Source of the DNA: CAKZNE01 sp964485405 | GTDB taxonomy: Bacteria > Bacteroidota > Bacteroidia > Flavobacteriales > Schleiferiaceae | Assembly: GCA_964485405.1 (NCBI GenBank) | Contig: CAZAJG010000007.1 | Span: 1-64,000, forward strand | Length of the DNA stretch: 64,000 bases | Direction of reading: 5' to 3' | Shown: positions 1 to 9,643 of the stretch, piece after piece | Numbering within the stretch: position 1 is the stretch's first letter | Layout of the letters: the number at the start of each line of letters is the position of its first letter | Position numbers and translations under genes: made by a program | The notes under the pieces: model-generated | What the model saw: the letters and a program-made list of their open reading frames with translations, nothing else | Told to the model about the DNA's origin: nothing | The model's database searches: none

Positions 1-85
1 TCTTTTAACCATCAGCATAGTTGATTAATACGTTGATTTTTAGACTACTCTCGTTTTCAGCGTAATTCAAATCCTACTTTTTTAG

Positions 86-115
86 ATTAACCCCTTGCTG
101 GAGTAAGGGGTTAAT
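86..115 (+). promoter_or_regulatory. Leader or upstream hairpin before the sensor kinase gene
   Basis: An 11-bp perfect stem (86-96 with 105-115) with an 8-nt loop lies 16 nt before the ATG at 132. The following bases are only weakly T-rich, so it may be a weak terminator of a gene to the left or a structure in the leader of the kinase gene. A TACCTTTC sequence at 118-125 resembles a Bacteroidota -7 box but lies very close to the start codon. Confidence 0.4.
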
Positions 116-131
116 TCTACCTTTCGCTTTC

Positions 132-3080
132 ATGAAAAGTTTTTGGTCGCTAATACTCACCCTCCTATTCGGAATTACTTCTGCCCAAGATGTTCGATTT
201 TTTGACACACAAGATGGGCTACCCTCCAACTTAATATATCAGATTGTACAAGATACCAATGGGTTTATTTGGATAGCTACCCCTAGAGGGTTATGTCGGT
301 TTGATGGGGAGAATTTTAAAACGTATACCATGGAGGACGGCTTAGCAACCAATGATGTTTTTAGCGTTGCCGTTTCCGCAGACAATAAGGTTTGGTTTGG
401 AGCAAAAAGCAGATACCAAGGCTATATTGAAAACGATAGTGTTTACCTATTCCCCAATGAACGGAATCTTGTAATAACGGGCAGGCATGTGTTCCCTTAC
501 AAAGGAGGATTTGGGTTTTCCCCTTATCTGAAGGATGTATGCTCTTTCGTTTTGAAGGATTCTGTTTGGCAGGTTGTTTCAAGCACTAAAAGGCGAGGTA
601 CAAATGGCTCATATTCTGGCTCTAGCGAAATGATAACCCAAGGAGACTATGCTTTACCAAAAACAGATCATTCGTATTATTTTCCCAACGATAGTGTAAT
701 TCAACATGTCTTTAAGGGCAACCCAACATTTCGAGTACTTCTAACTAAGAAAATAAGAAAAAGCACTGTAGTTGAGTGCCATGGCGTGCTTTTAAGCGAT
801 AGTCTGTATGGTTATTTCTATCGGGATGAATATCTTATTATCAACTTATTTACAGGGAATTGTAAATCCGGATTTTACCAAACAAACACATTTGATAAAA
901 ACAATACCAATCGCATTTCTCATTCCTATTTTAACAATGAACTTCACCTTAGGTCTAAATACTTCTCCTTTACTTTTGATCAGAAAGGGGATGCTATAGA
1001 TCGTTACTTTTTTCCCGTTGATTATGGCCAAAGCTTTATATCCAAAGATTACTTGGGGAACGTTTGGATGATCGGGAATAGTTTAGGTTTAGGTCTTATC
1101 ACCAAACCGATGATCAACCAGACCATCTATCATCATGGTGAAAACGTTAAATCTATATACCTCTCTGGAGATTCTCTTTACCTAGCTACCTTACAAGGTT
1201 CTCTTTGTAGGATTAATCTTAAAACGAATCAAGAAAAGGCACTGTATTCCTATTCTTTTGACTTTTATGAGCTCAAAAAAGGATTAGGTAAAGATATCAT
1301 GGCTCTAGGTAGTCATTCTTTTGGTTCTGTAGAAAAGTCAAATCATTTCAAAAATTTTGACGAAACTCCTGTACCTCCATTGCTTGCACTTAAAAGTTTT
1401 GAACTTCATAATAATCGACCTGTTTTTGTTGCACATATTGGTCTAGTACAATTAAACACTGCTCTGAACAAACTTGTAAACGTTGTTAGAAGTGTTGGCT
1501 TAACATCTATCCAAAATTTCAATTCCACTTTTTATGTATCCACGTCAGAAGGATTAAAAATCTGGGAAAAAGACTCTATTTTATCGTGTCATATCCCAGG
1601 GCTTCCTGAGGGTATTCCTATTAAAAAACTGAAACCTTACTATTCCAAATATCTGTTCGCGGCTACTGAGGGCTATGGCATATTTGCCATTGATGGAGAA
1701 CGCTATTTTGAAATGCCCGCTACAAAAGGCTTGTCGGTAGAAAACCTTTTCGTGGAAAACGACACTGCCATTTGGTTGGCTACCCAAAAAGGAGTTTATT
1801 TACTTCACTTTAACCCTAACGATCCATTCGGCTCCTCTGTCCAAGATGTTTTCTTTCAGTGTGATGGGCTTGTTTCGGATTATGTAAACGATATCACTGT
1901 AACCGAAAAAGATGTGTTTGCCGCTACAGATAAAGGAGTATCTGTACTTCACAAAAAGCTTTTATTCAATCAACCAAACCCTCTTTTATATGTGGACGAA
2001 GTGTGGAAGGGGAAACAAAAGTTAACCTTAAAACCTATACGCTTTCCTTACAGTTCAGAACCTTTTATTGTAAAATATGGGGCCATCCGTTTTGCCGGTC
2101 GGGAGCACTTAACGTTTCACTACGCGCTGGATCAAGGCCATTGGATCGCAACCACTTCGCAAGAACTTAGTTTTAATAATCTTAAGCCCGGACAGCATAC
2201 TCTCCGAATAAAAGTAACGAACCACCATGCCGATTCTTCTCTTAAAAGTCTATCGATTTATGTGGATCCTCTTTGGTGGCAAACCCTATGGTTTAAAGCA
2301 ACTCTAATACTAGTATTGCTTATTCTATTATACCTACTCTACGTATTTACCAAAAACAGAATTGCTAAGAGAGAAAAGGAAAAAGCAGACTTCAACCAGA
2401 AGCTTTCTAGTCTAGAGCTTATGGCCTTACGTTCTCAAATGAATCCGCACTTTGTGTTTAATTCTTTAGGTGCCATTCAATATTACATTCAGGAAAACCA
2501 ACTGGAATTATCAGAAAAATACTTGGTGAAATTCTCTAAACTCATCCGTCTGTTTTTTGAGTATTCAAGAGTTCGGGTATTATCCTTAAAAGAAGAGATA
2601 GAGTTAATCGAAAACTACCTAAATGTTGAAAAAATGCGTTTTGGCGAAGATTTAGATTTCAGCATTTCTGTAGACAGCGAACTGGATATTGAAGAGTCTA
2701 ATATACCATCTATGCTCTTGCAACCGTTAGTGGAGAATGCCATAAACCATGGTTTGTTTCATAAAAAGGGAAAAGGAAAAGTGGAAATAGAGTTTCTATC
2801 CAATAAGAACAATGGCTTTGAAGTATATATAAAAGATGATGGTATTGGTTTCAAGAAAGGAAATGCTATTCGAAAATCATCGCCTGAAAACTACCGGTCT
2901 TCCTCTACCGAAGTGATAAAGGAAAACATATCGCTGCTTAACCAACAAGGAGAGTGGCAAGTGAATTATAAAACGAAAACTAGAGACCCAGAAAGAGAGA
3001 ATTCAGGAACTGTAGTACATCTGAATTTTAAATTGAAACGCGAAAACATACATGAAAATCAAAACTCTGCTCGTAGATGA
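132..3080 (+). CDS. Two-component sensor histidine kinase, LytS/YesM type, with periplasmic propeller
   Basis: A 982-residue membrane sensor kinase. A signal peptide (about 1-18, ending SAQ) precedes a long periplasmic part of regulator-propeller repeats (blade motifs such as FIWIATPRGL near residue 45), then a Y_Y_Y-like beta-sandwich at about 620-710. One membrane helix (about 721-743) leads to a cytoplasmic His_kinase domain. The phospho-acceptor box reads QMNPHFVFNSL (about residue 770), the N-box LVENAINHG and the G-box DDGIGF. This is the LytS/YesM class, not the classical HisKA class. It overlaps the downstream LytTR regulator by 29 nt, which indicates a translationally linked pair. 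The ligand is not known. In other Bacteroidota such propeller sensors often respond to extracellular cues, but that is not shown here. Confidence 0.93.
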   Translation: MKSFWSLILTLLFGITSAQDVRFFDTQDGLPSNLIYQIVQDTNGFIWIATPRGLCRFDGENFKTYTMEDGLATNDVFSVAVSADNKVWFGAKSRYQGYIENDSVYLFPNERNLVITGRHVFPYKGGFGFSPYLKDVCSFVLKDSVWQVVSSTKRRGTNGSYSGSSEMITQGDYALPKTDHSYYFPNDSVIQHVFKGNPTFRVLLTKKIRKSTVVECHGVLLSDSLYGYFYRDEYLIINLFTGNCKSGFYQTNTFDKNNTNRISHSYFNNELHLRSKYFSFTFDQKGDAIDRYFFPVDYGQSFISKDYLGNVWMIGNSLGLGLITKPMINQTIYHHGENVKSIYLSGDSLYLATLQGSLCRINLKTNQEKALYSYSFDFYELKKGLGKDIMALGSHSFGSVEKSNHFKNFDETPVPPLLALKSFELHNNRPVFVAHIGLVQLNTALNKLVNVVRSVGLTSIQNFNSTFYVSTSEGLKIWEKDSILSCHIPGLPEGIPIKKLKPYYSKYLFAATEGYGIFAIDGERYFEMPATKGLSVENLFVENDTAIWLATQKGVYLLHFNPNDPFGSSVQDVFFQCDGLVSDYVNDITVTEKDVFAATDKGVSVLHKKLLFNQPNPLLYVDEVWKGKQKLTLKPIRFPYSSEPFIVKYGAIRFAGREHLTFHYALDQGHWIATTSQELSFNNLKPGQHTLRIKVTNHHADSSLKSLSIYVDPLWWQTLWFKATLILVLLILLYLLYVFTKNRIAKREKEKADFNQKLSSLELMALRSQMNPHFVFNSLGAIQYYIQENQLELSEKYLVKFSKLIRLFFEYSRVRVLSLKEEIELIENYLNVEKMRFGEDLDFSISVDSELDIEESNIPSMLLQPLVENAINHGLFHKKGKGKVEIEFLSNKNNGFEVYIKDDGIGFKKGNAIRKSSPENYRSSSTEVIKENISLLNQQGEWQVNYKTKTRDPERENSGTVVHLNFKLKRENIHENQNSARR

Positions 3081-3801
3081 TGAACAAAAATCATTAGCCT
3101 CACTAGCTAAAAAAATTCGAAACCATCTGCCCCTTCTGGATATTATTGCGGAGATACAAGATCCAGAAGACGCTATTGAAGCTATTGATCAGTTCAACCC
3201 TCAATTGGTGTTCATCGATATTGCCATGCCCAACTTGAGCGGCTTCGATGTATTGGCTCAAGTAAAAAACCCAGATTTTGAGATCATCTTTGTCACGGCT
3301 TTCGATCAATATGCCGTACAAGCCATAAAACATGCGGCTATTGGTTATTTATTAAAGCCTTTGGATGATGAAGACCTGCAGTTAGCAGTAAAAAATGCCT
3401 TGGCCAATATTGAGCTTAAAAATGCTGCGGTTAAGAATCATACTTTATTGGAGAATCTTTCCATCCAAGACAACCAAACGCGTAAGCTCGCCATACCTGC
3501 ACAAAATGAACTTCACCTTTCTAAAATGGAAGATATAGTCCACTGCGAGGGAAGTGAAGGGTATACGCGGTTTCACTTTAAAAACAACTCCAATATTTTA
3601 AGCTCTCATAGTATTGGGTATTATGCCAAAACCCTTACATCATCTGGCTTTTTTCAAATACATCGCTCGCACTTAATCAACCTTCAACTCGTTGAAAAGT
3701 ACTACAACGATGGTCATGTAAAAATGGAGAACGGAAACACACTTCCTGTTTCGAGAAACAAACGATCCGAGCTTTTAGAACTTTTTAAAATACAGGTATA
3801 A
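3052..3801 (+). CDS. LytTR-family DNA-binding response regulator
   Basis: A 249-residue regulator with an N-terminal receiver domain (acidic pair in VDDEQ, phospho-acceptor Asp in LVFIDIAMP, conserved Lys in LLKPLDD) and a C-terminal LytTR DNA-binding domain (about 150-249, with FFQIHRSHLINL and LPVSRNKR). The start at 3052 begins directly at MKIKTLLVDDEQ, so the 29-nt overlap with the kinase gene is probably real. It is the expected partner of the upstream LytS-type kinase and would bind promoter repeats not identifiable here. The family call is very sure; the target genes are unknown. Confidence 0.94.
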   Translation: MKIKTLLVDDEQKSLASLAKKIRNHLPLLDIIAEIQDPEDAIEAIDQFNPQLVFIDIAMPNLSGFDVLAQVKNPDFEIIFVTAFDQYAVQAIKHAAIGYLLKPLDDEDLQLAVKNALANIELKNAAVKNHTLLENLSIQDNQTRKLAIPAQNELHLSKMEDIVHCEGSEGYTRFHFKNNSNILSSHSIGYYAKTLTSSGFFQIHRSHLINLQLVEKYYNDGHVKMENGNTLPVSRNKRSELLELFKIQV

Positions 3802-3838
3802 CCTTTCCTTCTTTTCAAAAAGATCAATGTAAAGGCAT

Positions 3839-3867
3839 AAAAAAACCCGGTGCAAAAATGCACCGGG
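3839..3867 (-). terminator. Rho-independent terminator of the 3909-4298 gene
   Basis: A perfect 9-bp GC-rich stem (3846-3854 with 3859-3867) with an AAAA loop. On the minus strand it is followed by a run of seven T (3845-3839), so it terminates the leftward gene. On the plus strand no T-run follows, so it serves the LytTR gene less well. Confidence 0.85.
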
Positions 3868-3908
3868 CCAAAACTCAATCACTCTTCTTCGAATCCTATT
3901 CCCGATTC

Positions 3909-4298
3909 TTAAGACTTTGCCGTGAAATTGAAACTACCAACTCCATTCTCTAACTCTATTTCTGTTGCTTTTCCTCCATACTTTATTTTCACTCGCTTCG
4001 TATCTGGGGTAACTTTAAAACGTAAAACTGTAGATACGTTATCTGCTGCATATTTCTTGTACAATACCTCTCCATCTAAGCTCTCTACCAAAAGCAGTTT
4101 TACCTTAGCTATCATAGATGGGTTTGCCTTAATCTTAACCTTGGCATCTTTCGTTCTTACCGTATCACTTATTGCATGAAAACTATTACTCTCCAATACT
4201 GCAGGAGTTAAAACAGCAGGGGCTGCAATTAACTCTTTGTTTTGAAACCCTAAAAGGATTACACTCATTAGAATGGCTATAATTGTTATCTTTTTCAT
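3909..4298 (-). CDS. Small secreted protein of unknown function
   Basis: 129 residues with an N-terminal hydrophobic signal segment (MKKITIIAILMSVILLGF). The mature part is beta-strand-like and lysine-rich (KVKIKANPSMIAKVKLLLVE), possibly a small immunoglobulin-like or C2-like sandwich. I do not recognise a family. It is a monocistronic gene convergent with the LytTR regulator and has its own terminator. It is likely periplasmic or surface-exposed. Function unknown. Confidence 0.7.
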   Translation of the reverse strand: MKKITIIAILMSVILLGFQNKELIAAPAVLTPAVLESNSFHAISDTVRTKDAKVKIKANPSMIAKVKLLLVESLDGEVLYKKYAADNVSTVLRFKVTPDTKRVKIKYGGKATEIELENGVGSFNFTAKS

Positions 4299-4494
4299 AT
4301 TCCGTGCTTTCTTTAAATTTTTAGCTATAAACTCTATTGAAAGATTAATGCCATAGAAATCAATTTGCTGATTTACAGAATTTTACGAATTTCCCTCAAA
4401 AACCCTTTTGTCCATTTTTGAGAATTTAAAGTTGTTTTTTCCGTTTTTGAGACAGGTAGTGTTAAAACAATTCCTTCCGTACTTCTTTAAACTC

Positions 4495-4502
4495 TATTTT
4501 TG
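4495..4502 (+). promoter_or_regulatory. Bacteroidota -7 promoter box for the MutS2-like gene
   Basis: TATTTTTG matches the TAnnTTTG consensus exactly and lies 19 nt before the ATG at 4522. No clear -33 TTG is at the usual distance. Its position inside a longer open frame supports the start at 4522 over 4408. Confidence 0.55.
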
Positions 4503-4521
4503 CCAACACTTTACAGATTCT

Positions 4522-6810
4522 ATGCATATTTTTCCGGAACAGCTCAGTGAGAGCCTAGACTTTGATGCCGTAAAAAGAGAGGTGAGTAAATATTGCCAAA
4601 CTCCTGGCGGTAAACACTTCATTACCACTATTAGTACTTTTAGGAATCATCAAGTGCTAATCAAAGAGCTACAACAAACCAACGAGGTTTTGTCTCTTTA
4701 TCTATCAGACGAGAGCTTTCCCTCTACTTTATTTGACAGTATAAACCCAGCTGTTAGCCGCTTAAAAACACAAGGAACAGTACTGGATGAAAAACAGTTT
4801 TCAGACATCCGCTCGCTCTGTATAAACTATGCTCAGGTTTTTCGCTTTGTAAAAAATAAAAAAGACCGCCTTCCCTTAATCTACGAATGGATGGCATATT
4901 TAGAGCCTAGAAAATATATCCCAGAAGAAATTGATAGAAGAATTGATGAAAGAGCTCAAGTAAAATCAAGTGCCTCATCAGAGCTCTCTAAAATTAGGGC
5001 CAAACTCCAGAAAAGCAGAATGGCTGCTAACCGTATTTTTGATCGAGCTCTCAAAAAGTACAGAGATAAAGGCCTTATTGCAGATTTTAATGAAAGTGTT
5101 TCAGAAAACCGCAGGGTTTTAGCTATTCAATCTTCCTTTAAAGGACAAGTAAACGGCATTCTTCATGGGAGTAGTGCCAAGCACTCCATTACCTATATAG
5201 AGCCAGGTGAAACGGTTGAAATTAACAATGAAATTACTTTTCTACAAGACGAAGAGAAACAGGAAATATTAGGAATACTACGTGAATTATCTGATCTTAT
5301 TCGCCCCGAATACACCACATTAGGCGACTATGAAAAAAAGCTTACTAAGCTAGATTTTTTAAAGGCCAAAGCCTTGTTTGCGCATGCAGAGGGGTGCTGC
5401 TTGCCCCAAATCAATAATCAATCGCGTATTTATTTAAAGGAGGCTTATAATCCTGCTCTTAAAATTGTGAATCGCGTTAAGGGTAAAACGACCATCCCCT
5501 TAATTTTGGAGCTTAACGAAGCAAGCCGAATACTCGTTATTAGCGGTCCTAATGCTGGTGGAAAATCCATTGCTTTAAAAACTTTAGGACTTCTCCAGCT
5601 CATGCTACAAAGTGGCTTTTTAGTCCCAGTTCACCCTGACAGTAGTTTTCAGCTGTTTCAGCGTTTAATGGGCGATATTGGAGACAGCCAGTCTATTGAA
5701 AACGAACTATCCACTTACAGTTCAAAATTGGAGAAAATGAAATATTTTCTCCATAAATCAGACGATCAAACTTTGTTGTTGATCGATGAATTTGGCTCAG
5801 GTTCTGATCCGGATTTGGGCAGTGCTTTGGCTCAGGTTTTTCTAGAAAGACTCAACAGCTTTAAAACCTTTGGCATTCTTACCACACATTACAACGCCAT
5901 TAAAGCCATTGCCGCATCTACCGAAGGCATTCTTAATGGCGCCATGCTATTTGATCGTAAAACCTTTAATCCTGAGTATAAGTTAGAAGTTGGTAACCCA
6001 GGAAGCTCCTACACTTTTGAAGTAGCAGAAAAAAGTGGAATTCCATCTCATCTTATTAAGGAAGCTAGACAAAGGGTAGGAAAGAGCACTTTAAATGTGG
6101 ATCGACTGTTGGTGCAAATTCAGGATGAAAAACTTCAGCTGGAGAAAAAACGCGATCGCCTAAATGAGGAGCTCGTTTCTGTAAAAAGGTTGGAAGCCGA
6201 AAAAGCAAGCACCATAGAAAAACTAGAAGAAAAGCTCAGCAAACAGAGCAAACTCAATGAAGAAAACGACCGCATTATGTATTGGGGTCAGCGTTTTCAA
6301 AAGCTAGTGGACAGCTGGATGGATCAGCAAAGTCAAAAAGATAAAAAAGCAGTAGTAGCTCGCTTTGTAGGTATGCTTAACCAACGCAGCGGGGAAACGG
6401 AAAAAGAAGAGAAAAAAGAGCTTACCAAGGCCGGTAAAAGGCGAAAGAGAGTATTAGAAAAGCTTATTGAACAACCTCTTCAGGTTGGCGATAAAGTAAA
6501 AGTGCTCGAATCTAAAATGGAAGGGACCATTCAAGAGATTAAAGGTGATCGGTATAAAATCGTAGTAGGCGATGCTTTTTCCGTGAATCTAAGTCGGGAT
6601 AAAATTATTCCGGCTACCGCTAAATTGGAGGCTGTACCCAAAGCCCGGCAACGGAATAAGAGTTTTCAAAAGAACGATGGCGCTTCAAAAAGCATCTCAA
6701 CAAAAGCTAAATCTAAAACCGCACCCAAAAAGGAGGAGAAGTCAAAACAGCCAGCCAAAAAAAAGCCGACTCCCGATGATCAGCTTAAAAAACCGGATGA
6801 TAAATCCTAA
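4522..6810 (+). CDS. mutS2: MutS2-like DNA-binding ATPase lacking the Smr domain
   Basis: 762 residues from the ATG at 4522. The open frame continues upstream to 4408, but that extension is hydrophobic, unlike the family, and contains a -7 promoter box. The order follows MutS2: an N-terminal core/lever/clamp region with coiled coil, then a MutS-type ATPase with Walker A (SGPNAGGKS) and Walker B (LLIDEFGSGSD), then a second long coiled coil. The family is known for binding branched DNA or stalled, collided ribosomes. The usual C-terminal Smr nuclease (LDLRG-type motif) is absent. A KOW/SH3-like segment (QVGDKVKVLESKMEG) is followed by a Lys/Pro-rich tail of about 60 residues. It is thus a short MutS2 variant whose endonuclease activity is doubtful. 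Confidence 0.88.
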   Translation: MHIFPEQLSESLDFDAVKREVSKYCQTPGGKHFITTISTFRNHQVLIKELQQTNEVLSLYLSDESFPSTLFDSINPAVSRLKTQGTVLDEKQFSDIRSLCINYAQVFRFVKNKKDRLPLIYEWMAYLEPRKYIPEEIDRRIDERAQVKSSASSELSKIRAKLQKSRMAANRIFDRALKKYRDKGLIADFNESVSENRRVLAIQSSFKGQVNGILHGSSAKHSITYIEPGETVEINNEITFLQDEEKQEILGILRELSDLIRPEYTTLGDYEKKLTKLDFLKAKALFAHAEGCCLPQINNQSRIYLKEAYNPALKIVNRVKGKTTIPLILELNEASRILVISGPNAGGKSIALKTLGLLQLMLQSGFLVPVHPDSSFQLFQRLMGDIGDSQSIENELSTYSSKLEKMKYFLHKSDDQTLLLIDEFGSGSDPDLGSALAQVFLERLNSFKTFGILTTHYNAIKAIAASTEGILNGAMLFDRKTFNPEYKLEVGNPGSSYTFEVAEKSGIPSHLIKEARQRVGKSTLNVDRLLVQIQDEKLQLEKKRDRLNEELVSVKRLEAEKASTIEKLEEKLSKQSKLNEENDRIMYWGQRFQKLVDSWMDQQSQKDKKAVVARFVGMLNQRSGETEKEEKKELTKAGKRRKRVLEKLIEQPLQVGDKVKVLESKMEGTIQEIKGDRYKIVVGDAFSVNLSRDKIIPATAKLEAVPKARQRNKSFQKNDGASKSISTKAKSKTAPKKEEKSKQPAKKKPTPDDQLKKPDDKS

Positions 6811-6814
6811 ATGT

Positions 6815-6822
6815 TATTTTTG
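6815..6822 (+). promoter_or_regulatory. Bacteroidota -7 promoter box for the DUF819 gene
   Basis: TATTTTTG is an exact TAnnTTTG match 21 nt before the ATG at 6844, just after the mutS2 stop codon. The DUF819 gene is therefore probably transcribed from its own promoter. Confidence 0.5.
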
Positions 6823-6843
6823 GCAAAAGCTTTATAAGTCCTT

Positions 6844-8229
6844 ATGGAATTTACACTCCCCCCACTGGTTACAAACGATGCTGTAGTTTTAGGTATTCTC
6901 ATCGTAATATTAGGTTTAGTTTTCTATACCTCTCACGAGCAAAAATATAAAGGCTTCTATAAGTTTATTCCAGCATTATTGCTGTGTTACTTCATTCCTT
7001 CCTTGTTTAATTCTTTAGGCATTATCTCTCCTGAATGGATTGATTATGAAGACTTTATTGCACATCTTAAAACTTTGGGGCATGATGTTACAGGTATAAA
7101 CTCTTTAGATGCACTAAAAACTTTCATTTCGGATAACAAGATTGCGGAAGAAGAGATAAAACCTTTTCTGCATAAATCCAACTTATACTTTGTTGCTTCT
7201 CGCTATTTACTGCCCACTTCCTTGGTTTTACTCACCTTAAGCATCGATCTTAAAGAAATTGTAAAGCTTGGTGGCAAAGCAGTAGCTATGTTTCTCACCG
7301 CTACTGTAGGTATCATGATTGGTGGTCCGATCGCCATTCTTATTGTAGGTTCCATTTCCCCAGAAGTGGTAGGCGGTGAAGGTGCGGACGAGGTTTGGAG
7401 AGGTCTTTCTACTATTGCTGGAAGCTGGATTGGTGGTGGAGCCAATCAAGCAGCCATGTTTGAGGTATTTGAGCCTAGCGGAAAACTATTTTCGGCAACC
7501 ATTGCTGTGGATGTAATTGTGGCCAATATTTGGATGGCGTTTTTACTTTATGGCGCGGGAGTGTCTAAACAAGTAGATAAGTTTTTTAAGGCCGATGCAT
7601 CTGCTATTGAACGCCTTAAAGAAAAAGTAGAAGACTATCAGAACAGTATCGCAAAGATTCCGGTTCTAACGGATATTATGGTAATTCTTGCCTTTGGTTT
7701 GGGCGCTACCGCTGTAGGACATTTTGGTGCAGATTTAATTGCTCCTTACATTAAATCTAACTTCCCCGATTTGGCTAAATTTAGCTTAACGAGCGGGTTC
7801 TTTTGGCTCATTGTTATTTCTACTACTATTGGTTTAATTCTATCTTTTACCAAGGCTAGAAATCTAGAGGGAGCGGGTGCTTCTAAAATTGGTAGTGCCA
7901 TGCTTTATGTTTTAGTAGCTACGATAGGTATGAAAATGAATGTTCTTGCCATTTTTGAAAATCCAGGATTATTTGCAGTTGGTGCGGTGTGGATGCTCAT
8001 CCATATTATCCTTCTTTTAGTGGTCGGTAAAATTATTAAGGCTCCCTTCTTCTTTGTTGCCGTAGGTAGCCAAGCAAATGTTGGTGGGGCCGCTTCTGCG
8101 CCTATTGTAGCCGGAGCCTTCCATCCTACTTTAGCCCCCGTTGGTGTTTTACTCGCTGTTCTTGGCTATGCTCTTGGAACCTATGGCGCTTACCTCTGTG
8201 GAATTATGATGCAGGCCATTTCACAATAA
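6844..8229 (+). CDS. DUF819 family integral membrane protein
   Basis: 461 residues, strongly hydrophobic with about ten predicted membrane helices. It matches the DUF819 (YjcL-like) family in its glycine-rich segments (WIGGGANQAAM around residue 200 and VGSQANVGGAASAPIVAGAF near the C-terminus), which form an inverted two-halves pattern typical of transporters. The substrate is unknown for the family. A soluble-looking loop of about 60 residues (about 60-115) follows the first helices. The gene lies 34 nt after mutS2 and 18 nt before an M28 peptidase gene. A joint role in taking up peptidase products is conceivable but is only inference. Confidence 0.9.
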   Translation: MEFTLPPLVTNDAVVLGILIVILGLVFYTSHEQKYKGFYKFIPALLLCYFIPSLFNSLGIISPEWIDYEDFIAHLKTLGHDVTGINSLDALKTFISDNKIAEEEIKPFLHKSNLYFVASRYLLPTSLVLLTLSIDLKEIVKLGGKAVAMFLTATVGIMIGGPIAILIVGSISPEVVGGEGADEVWRGLSTIAGSWIGGGANQAAMFEVFEPSGKLFSATIAVDVIVANIWMAFLLYGAGVSKQVDKFFKADASAIERLKEKVEDYQNSIAKIPVLTDIMVILAFGLGATAVGHFGADLIAPYIKSNFPDLAKFSLTSGFFWLIVISTTIGLILSFTKARNLEGAGASKIGSAMLYVLVATIGMKMNVLAIFENPGLFAVGAVWMLIHIILLLVVGKIIKAPFFFVAVGSQANVGGAASAPIVAGAFHPTLAPVGVLLAVLGYALGTYGAYLCGIMMQAISQ

Positions 8230-8247
8230 CTTTTTCTGATTTTAACT

Positions 8248-9642
8248 ATGCGATACTCTTTAAGTTTATTGTTCCTTCTTGTAGGACTCTCCAATATACT
8301 TGCTCAACCTGTTTTAGATGATGATGCCAAAGTCATCAAAAAAATATACACCACTGCTTTAACTGAGCAACAAGGGTATAAATGGCTTAAAAAGCTTACC
8401 GATATAGGCGGACGCTTACCCGGCTCTCCAGAAGCCATGAAAGCAGTTAAAGATTTTGCCGTTTTAGCAGACTCTCTAGGCTTTAAAACCACTTTGCAAA
8501 AGGTAAAAGTTCCACATTGGGTTAGAGGCGAAAAAGAAGTAAGCCACTACTCTTTTAATGGTGAAAAAATAACAACCAATGGTTGTGCCCTTGGTGGCTC
8601 TGTGGCTACACCTAAAAAAGGTCTTACCGGACAGTTGGTAGAAATCACCTCTTTTGATGAGTTGGAAGAAATGGACAAGGATGCCTTAAAAGGTAAAATT
8701 GCTTTTTACAACATTCCAATGGATCCCAGTTATATTCATCCCTTCTTTGCGTATGGCAATGCCGTAAAACAACGATACGTAGGTGCGGTAGAAGCTTCGA
8801 AAAAAGGTGCTGCTGGTGTGGTAATCCGCTCCTTGAGCTCAAGCATAAACGAATATCCACATACGGGCAGCATGACTTACGCGGATGCTAAAAGAAAAAT
8901 ACCCGCCATAGCCATCAGCACGAGAGATGCAGAAAAGTTAAGCCATCACTTATTACAGGAGCCTGACCTAGAGTTCTTTTTTAAACAAAACTGCGAAAGC
9001 TTAGATAGCACCTATTCGTACAACCTTATTGCTGAAATAAAGGGCTCCGAAAAGCCAGAGGAAGTAATCGTAGTAGGAGGCCATATTGACTCTTGGGACT
9101 TGGGAACAGGTGCTCATGATGATGGCGCAGGTTGTATTCACTCCTTGGAAGCCGCCTACCTTCTTAAAACATTAAACATTCTTCCTAAACGCACGCTTAG
9201 AGTAGTGTTTTTCATGAACGAAGAATTTGGTTTAAACGGTGCTAAAGAGTACGCCCGTCAATCTTTTGCGGATAATGTAAACCATGTATTGGCTATTGAA
9301 TCTGATGCAGGAGGTTTTACCCCTAGAGGCATCAGTATGGTTGCTCCAGATAGCATCATCGACAAAATTAAAGCCTTTAGAAGCTACTTAGAGCCCTATG
9401 GTATCCACCAATTTAGCCAGACGGGTGGGGGTGCAGATATTGGGCAGCTTTATAAGGAAGGTTTGGTAATGATTGGCTTGCGCCCAGACGGACATCGCTA
9501 TTTTGAGATTCATCATGCTGAAACCGATAACTTTTCCAGTGTAAATGTGCGTGAATTAGAGATGGGATCAGCCACTATGGCCGCAGTTATTTACGTGATG
9601 GACAAATATGATATTGTGATTAAAGAGCTTCCCAAAAAATAG
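8248..9642 (+). CDS. Secreted M28 family metallopeptidase (carboxypeptidase Q-like)
   Basis: 464 residues with a signal peptide (about 1-19, ending LAQ). A PA-type insert (about 110-230) sits within an M28 aminopeptidase/carboxypeptidase fold. Zinc ligands and catalytic residues are visible: the His and Asp in GGHIDSWD, the Asp in GAHDDGAG, the Glu pair in MNEEFG, the Asp in ESDAGG and the His in IHHAETDN. The arrangement resembles plasma glutamate carboxypeptidase (CPQ). It probably trims peptides or dipeptides in the periplasm or outside the cell. It sits 18 nt after the DUF819 gene, so the two are probably co-transcribed. It converges with the DUF6265 gene, leaving one base between stop codons. 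Confidence 0.9.
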   Translation: MRYSLSLLFLLVGLSNILAQPVLDDDAKVIKKIYTTALTEQQGYKWLKKLTDIGGRLPGSPEAMKAVKDFAVLADSLGFKTTLQKVKVPHWVRGEKEVSHYSFNGEKITTNGCALGGSVATPKKGLTGQLVEITSFDELEEMDKDALKGKIAFYNIPMDPSYIHPFFAYGNAVKQRYVGAVEASKKGAAGVVIRSLSSSINEYPHTGSMTYADAKRKIPAIAISTRDAEKLSHHLLQEPDLEFFFKQNCESLDSTYSYNLIAEIKGSEKPEEVIVVGGHIDSWDLGTGAHDDGAGCIHSLEAAYLLKTLNILPKRTLRVVFFMNEEFGLNGAKEYARQSFADNVNHVLAIESDAGGFTPRGISMVAPDSIIDKIKAFRSYLEPYGIHQFSQTGGGADIGQLYKEGLVMIGLRPDGHRYFEIHHAETDNFSSVNVRELEMGSATMAAVIYVMDKYDIVIKELPKK

Positions 9643-9643
9643 G

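Noticed and set aside
4408..4521. N-terminal extension of the MutS2-like protein
   Set aside because: The stretch is hydrophobic and unlike the family, and it contains an exact -7 promoter box 19 nt before the ATG at 4522.
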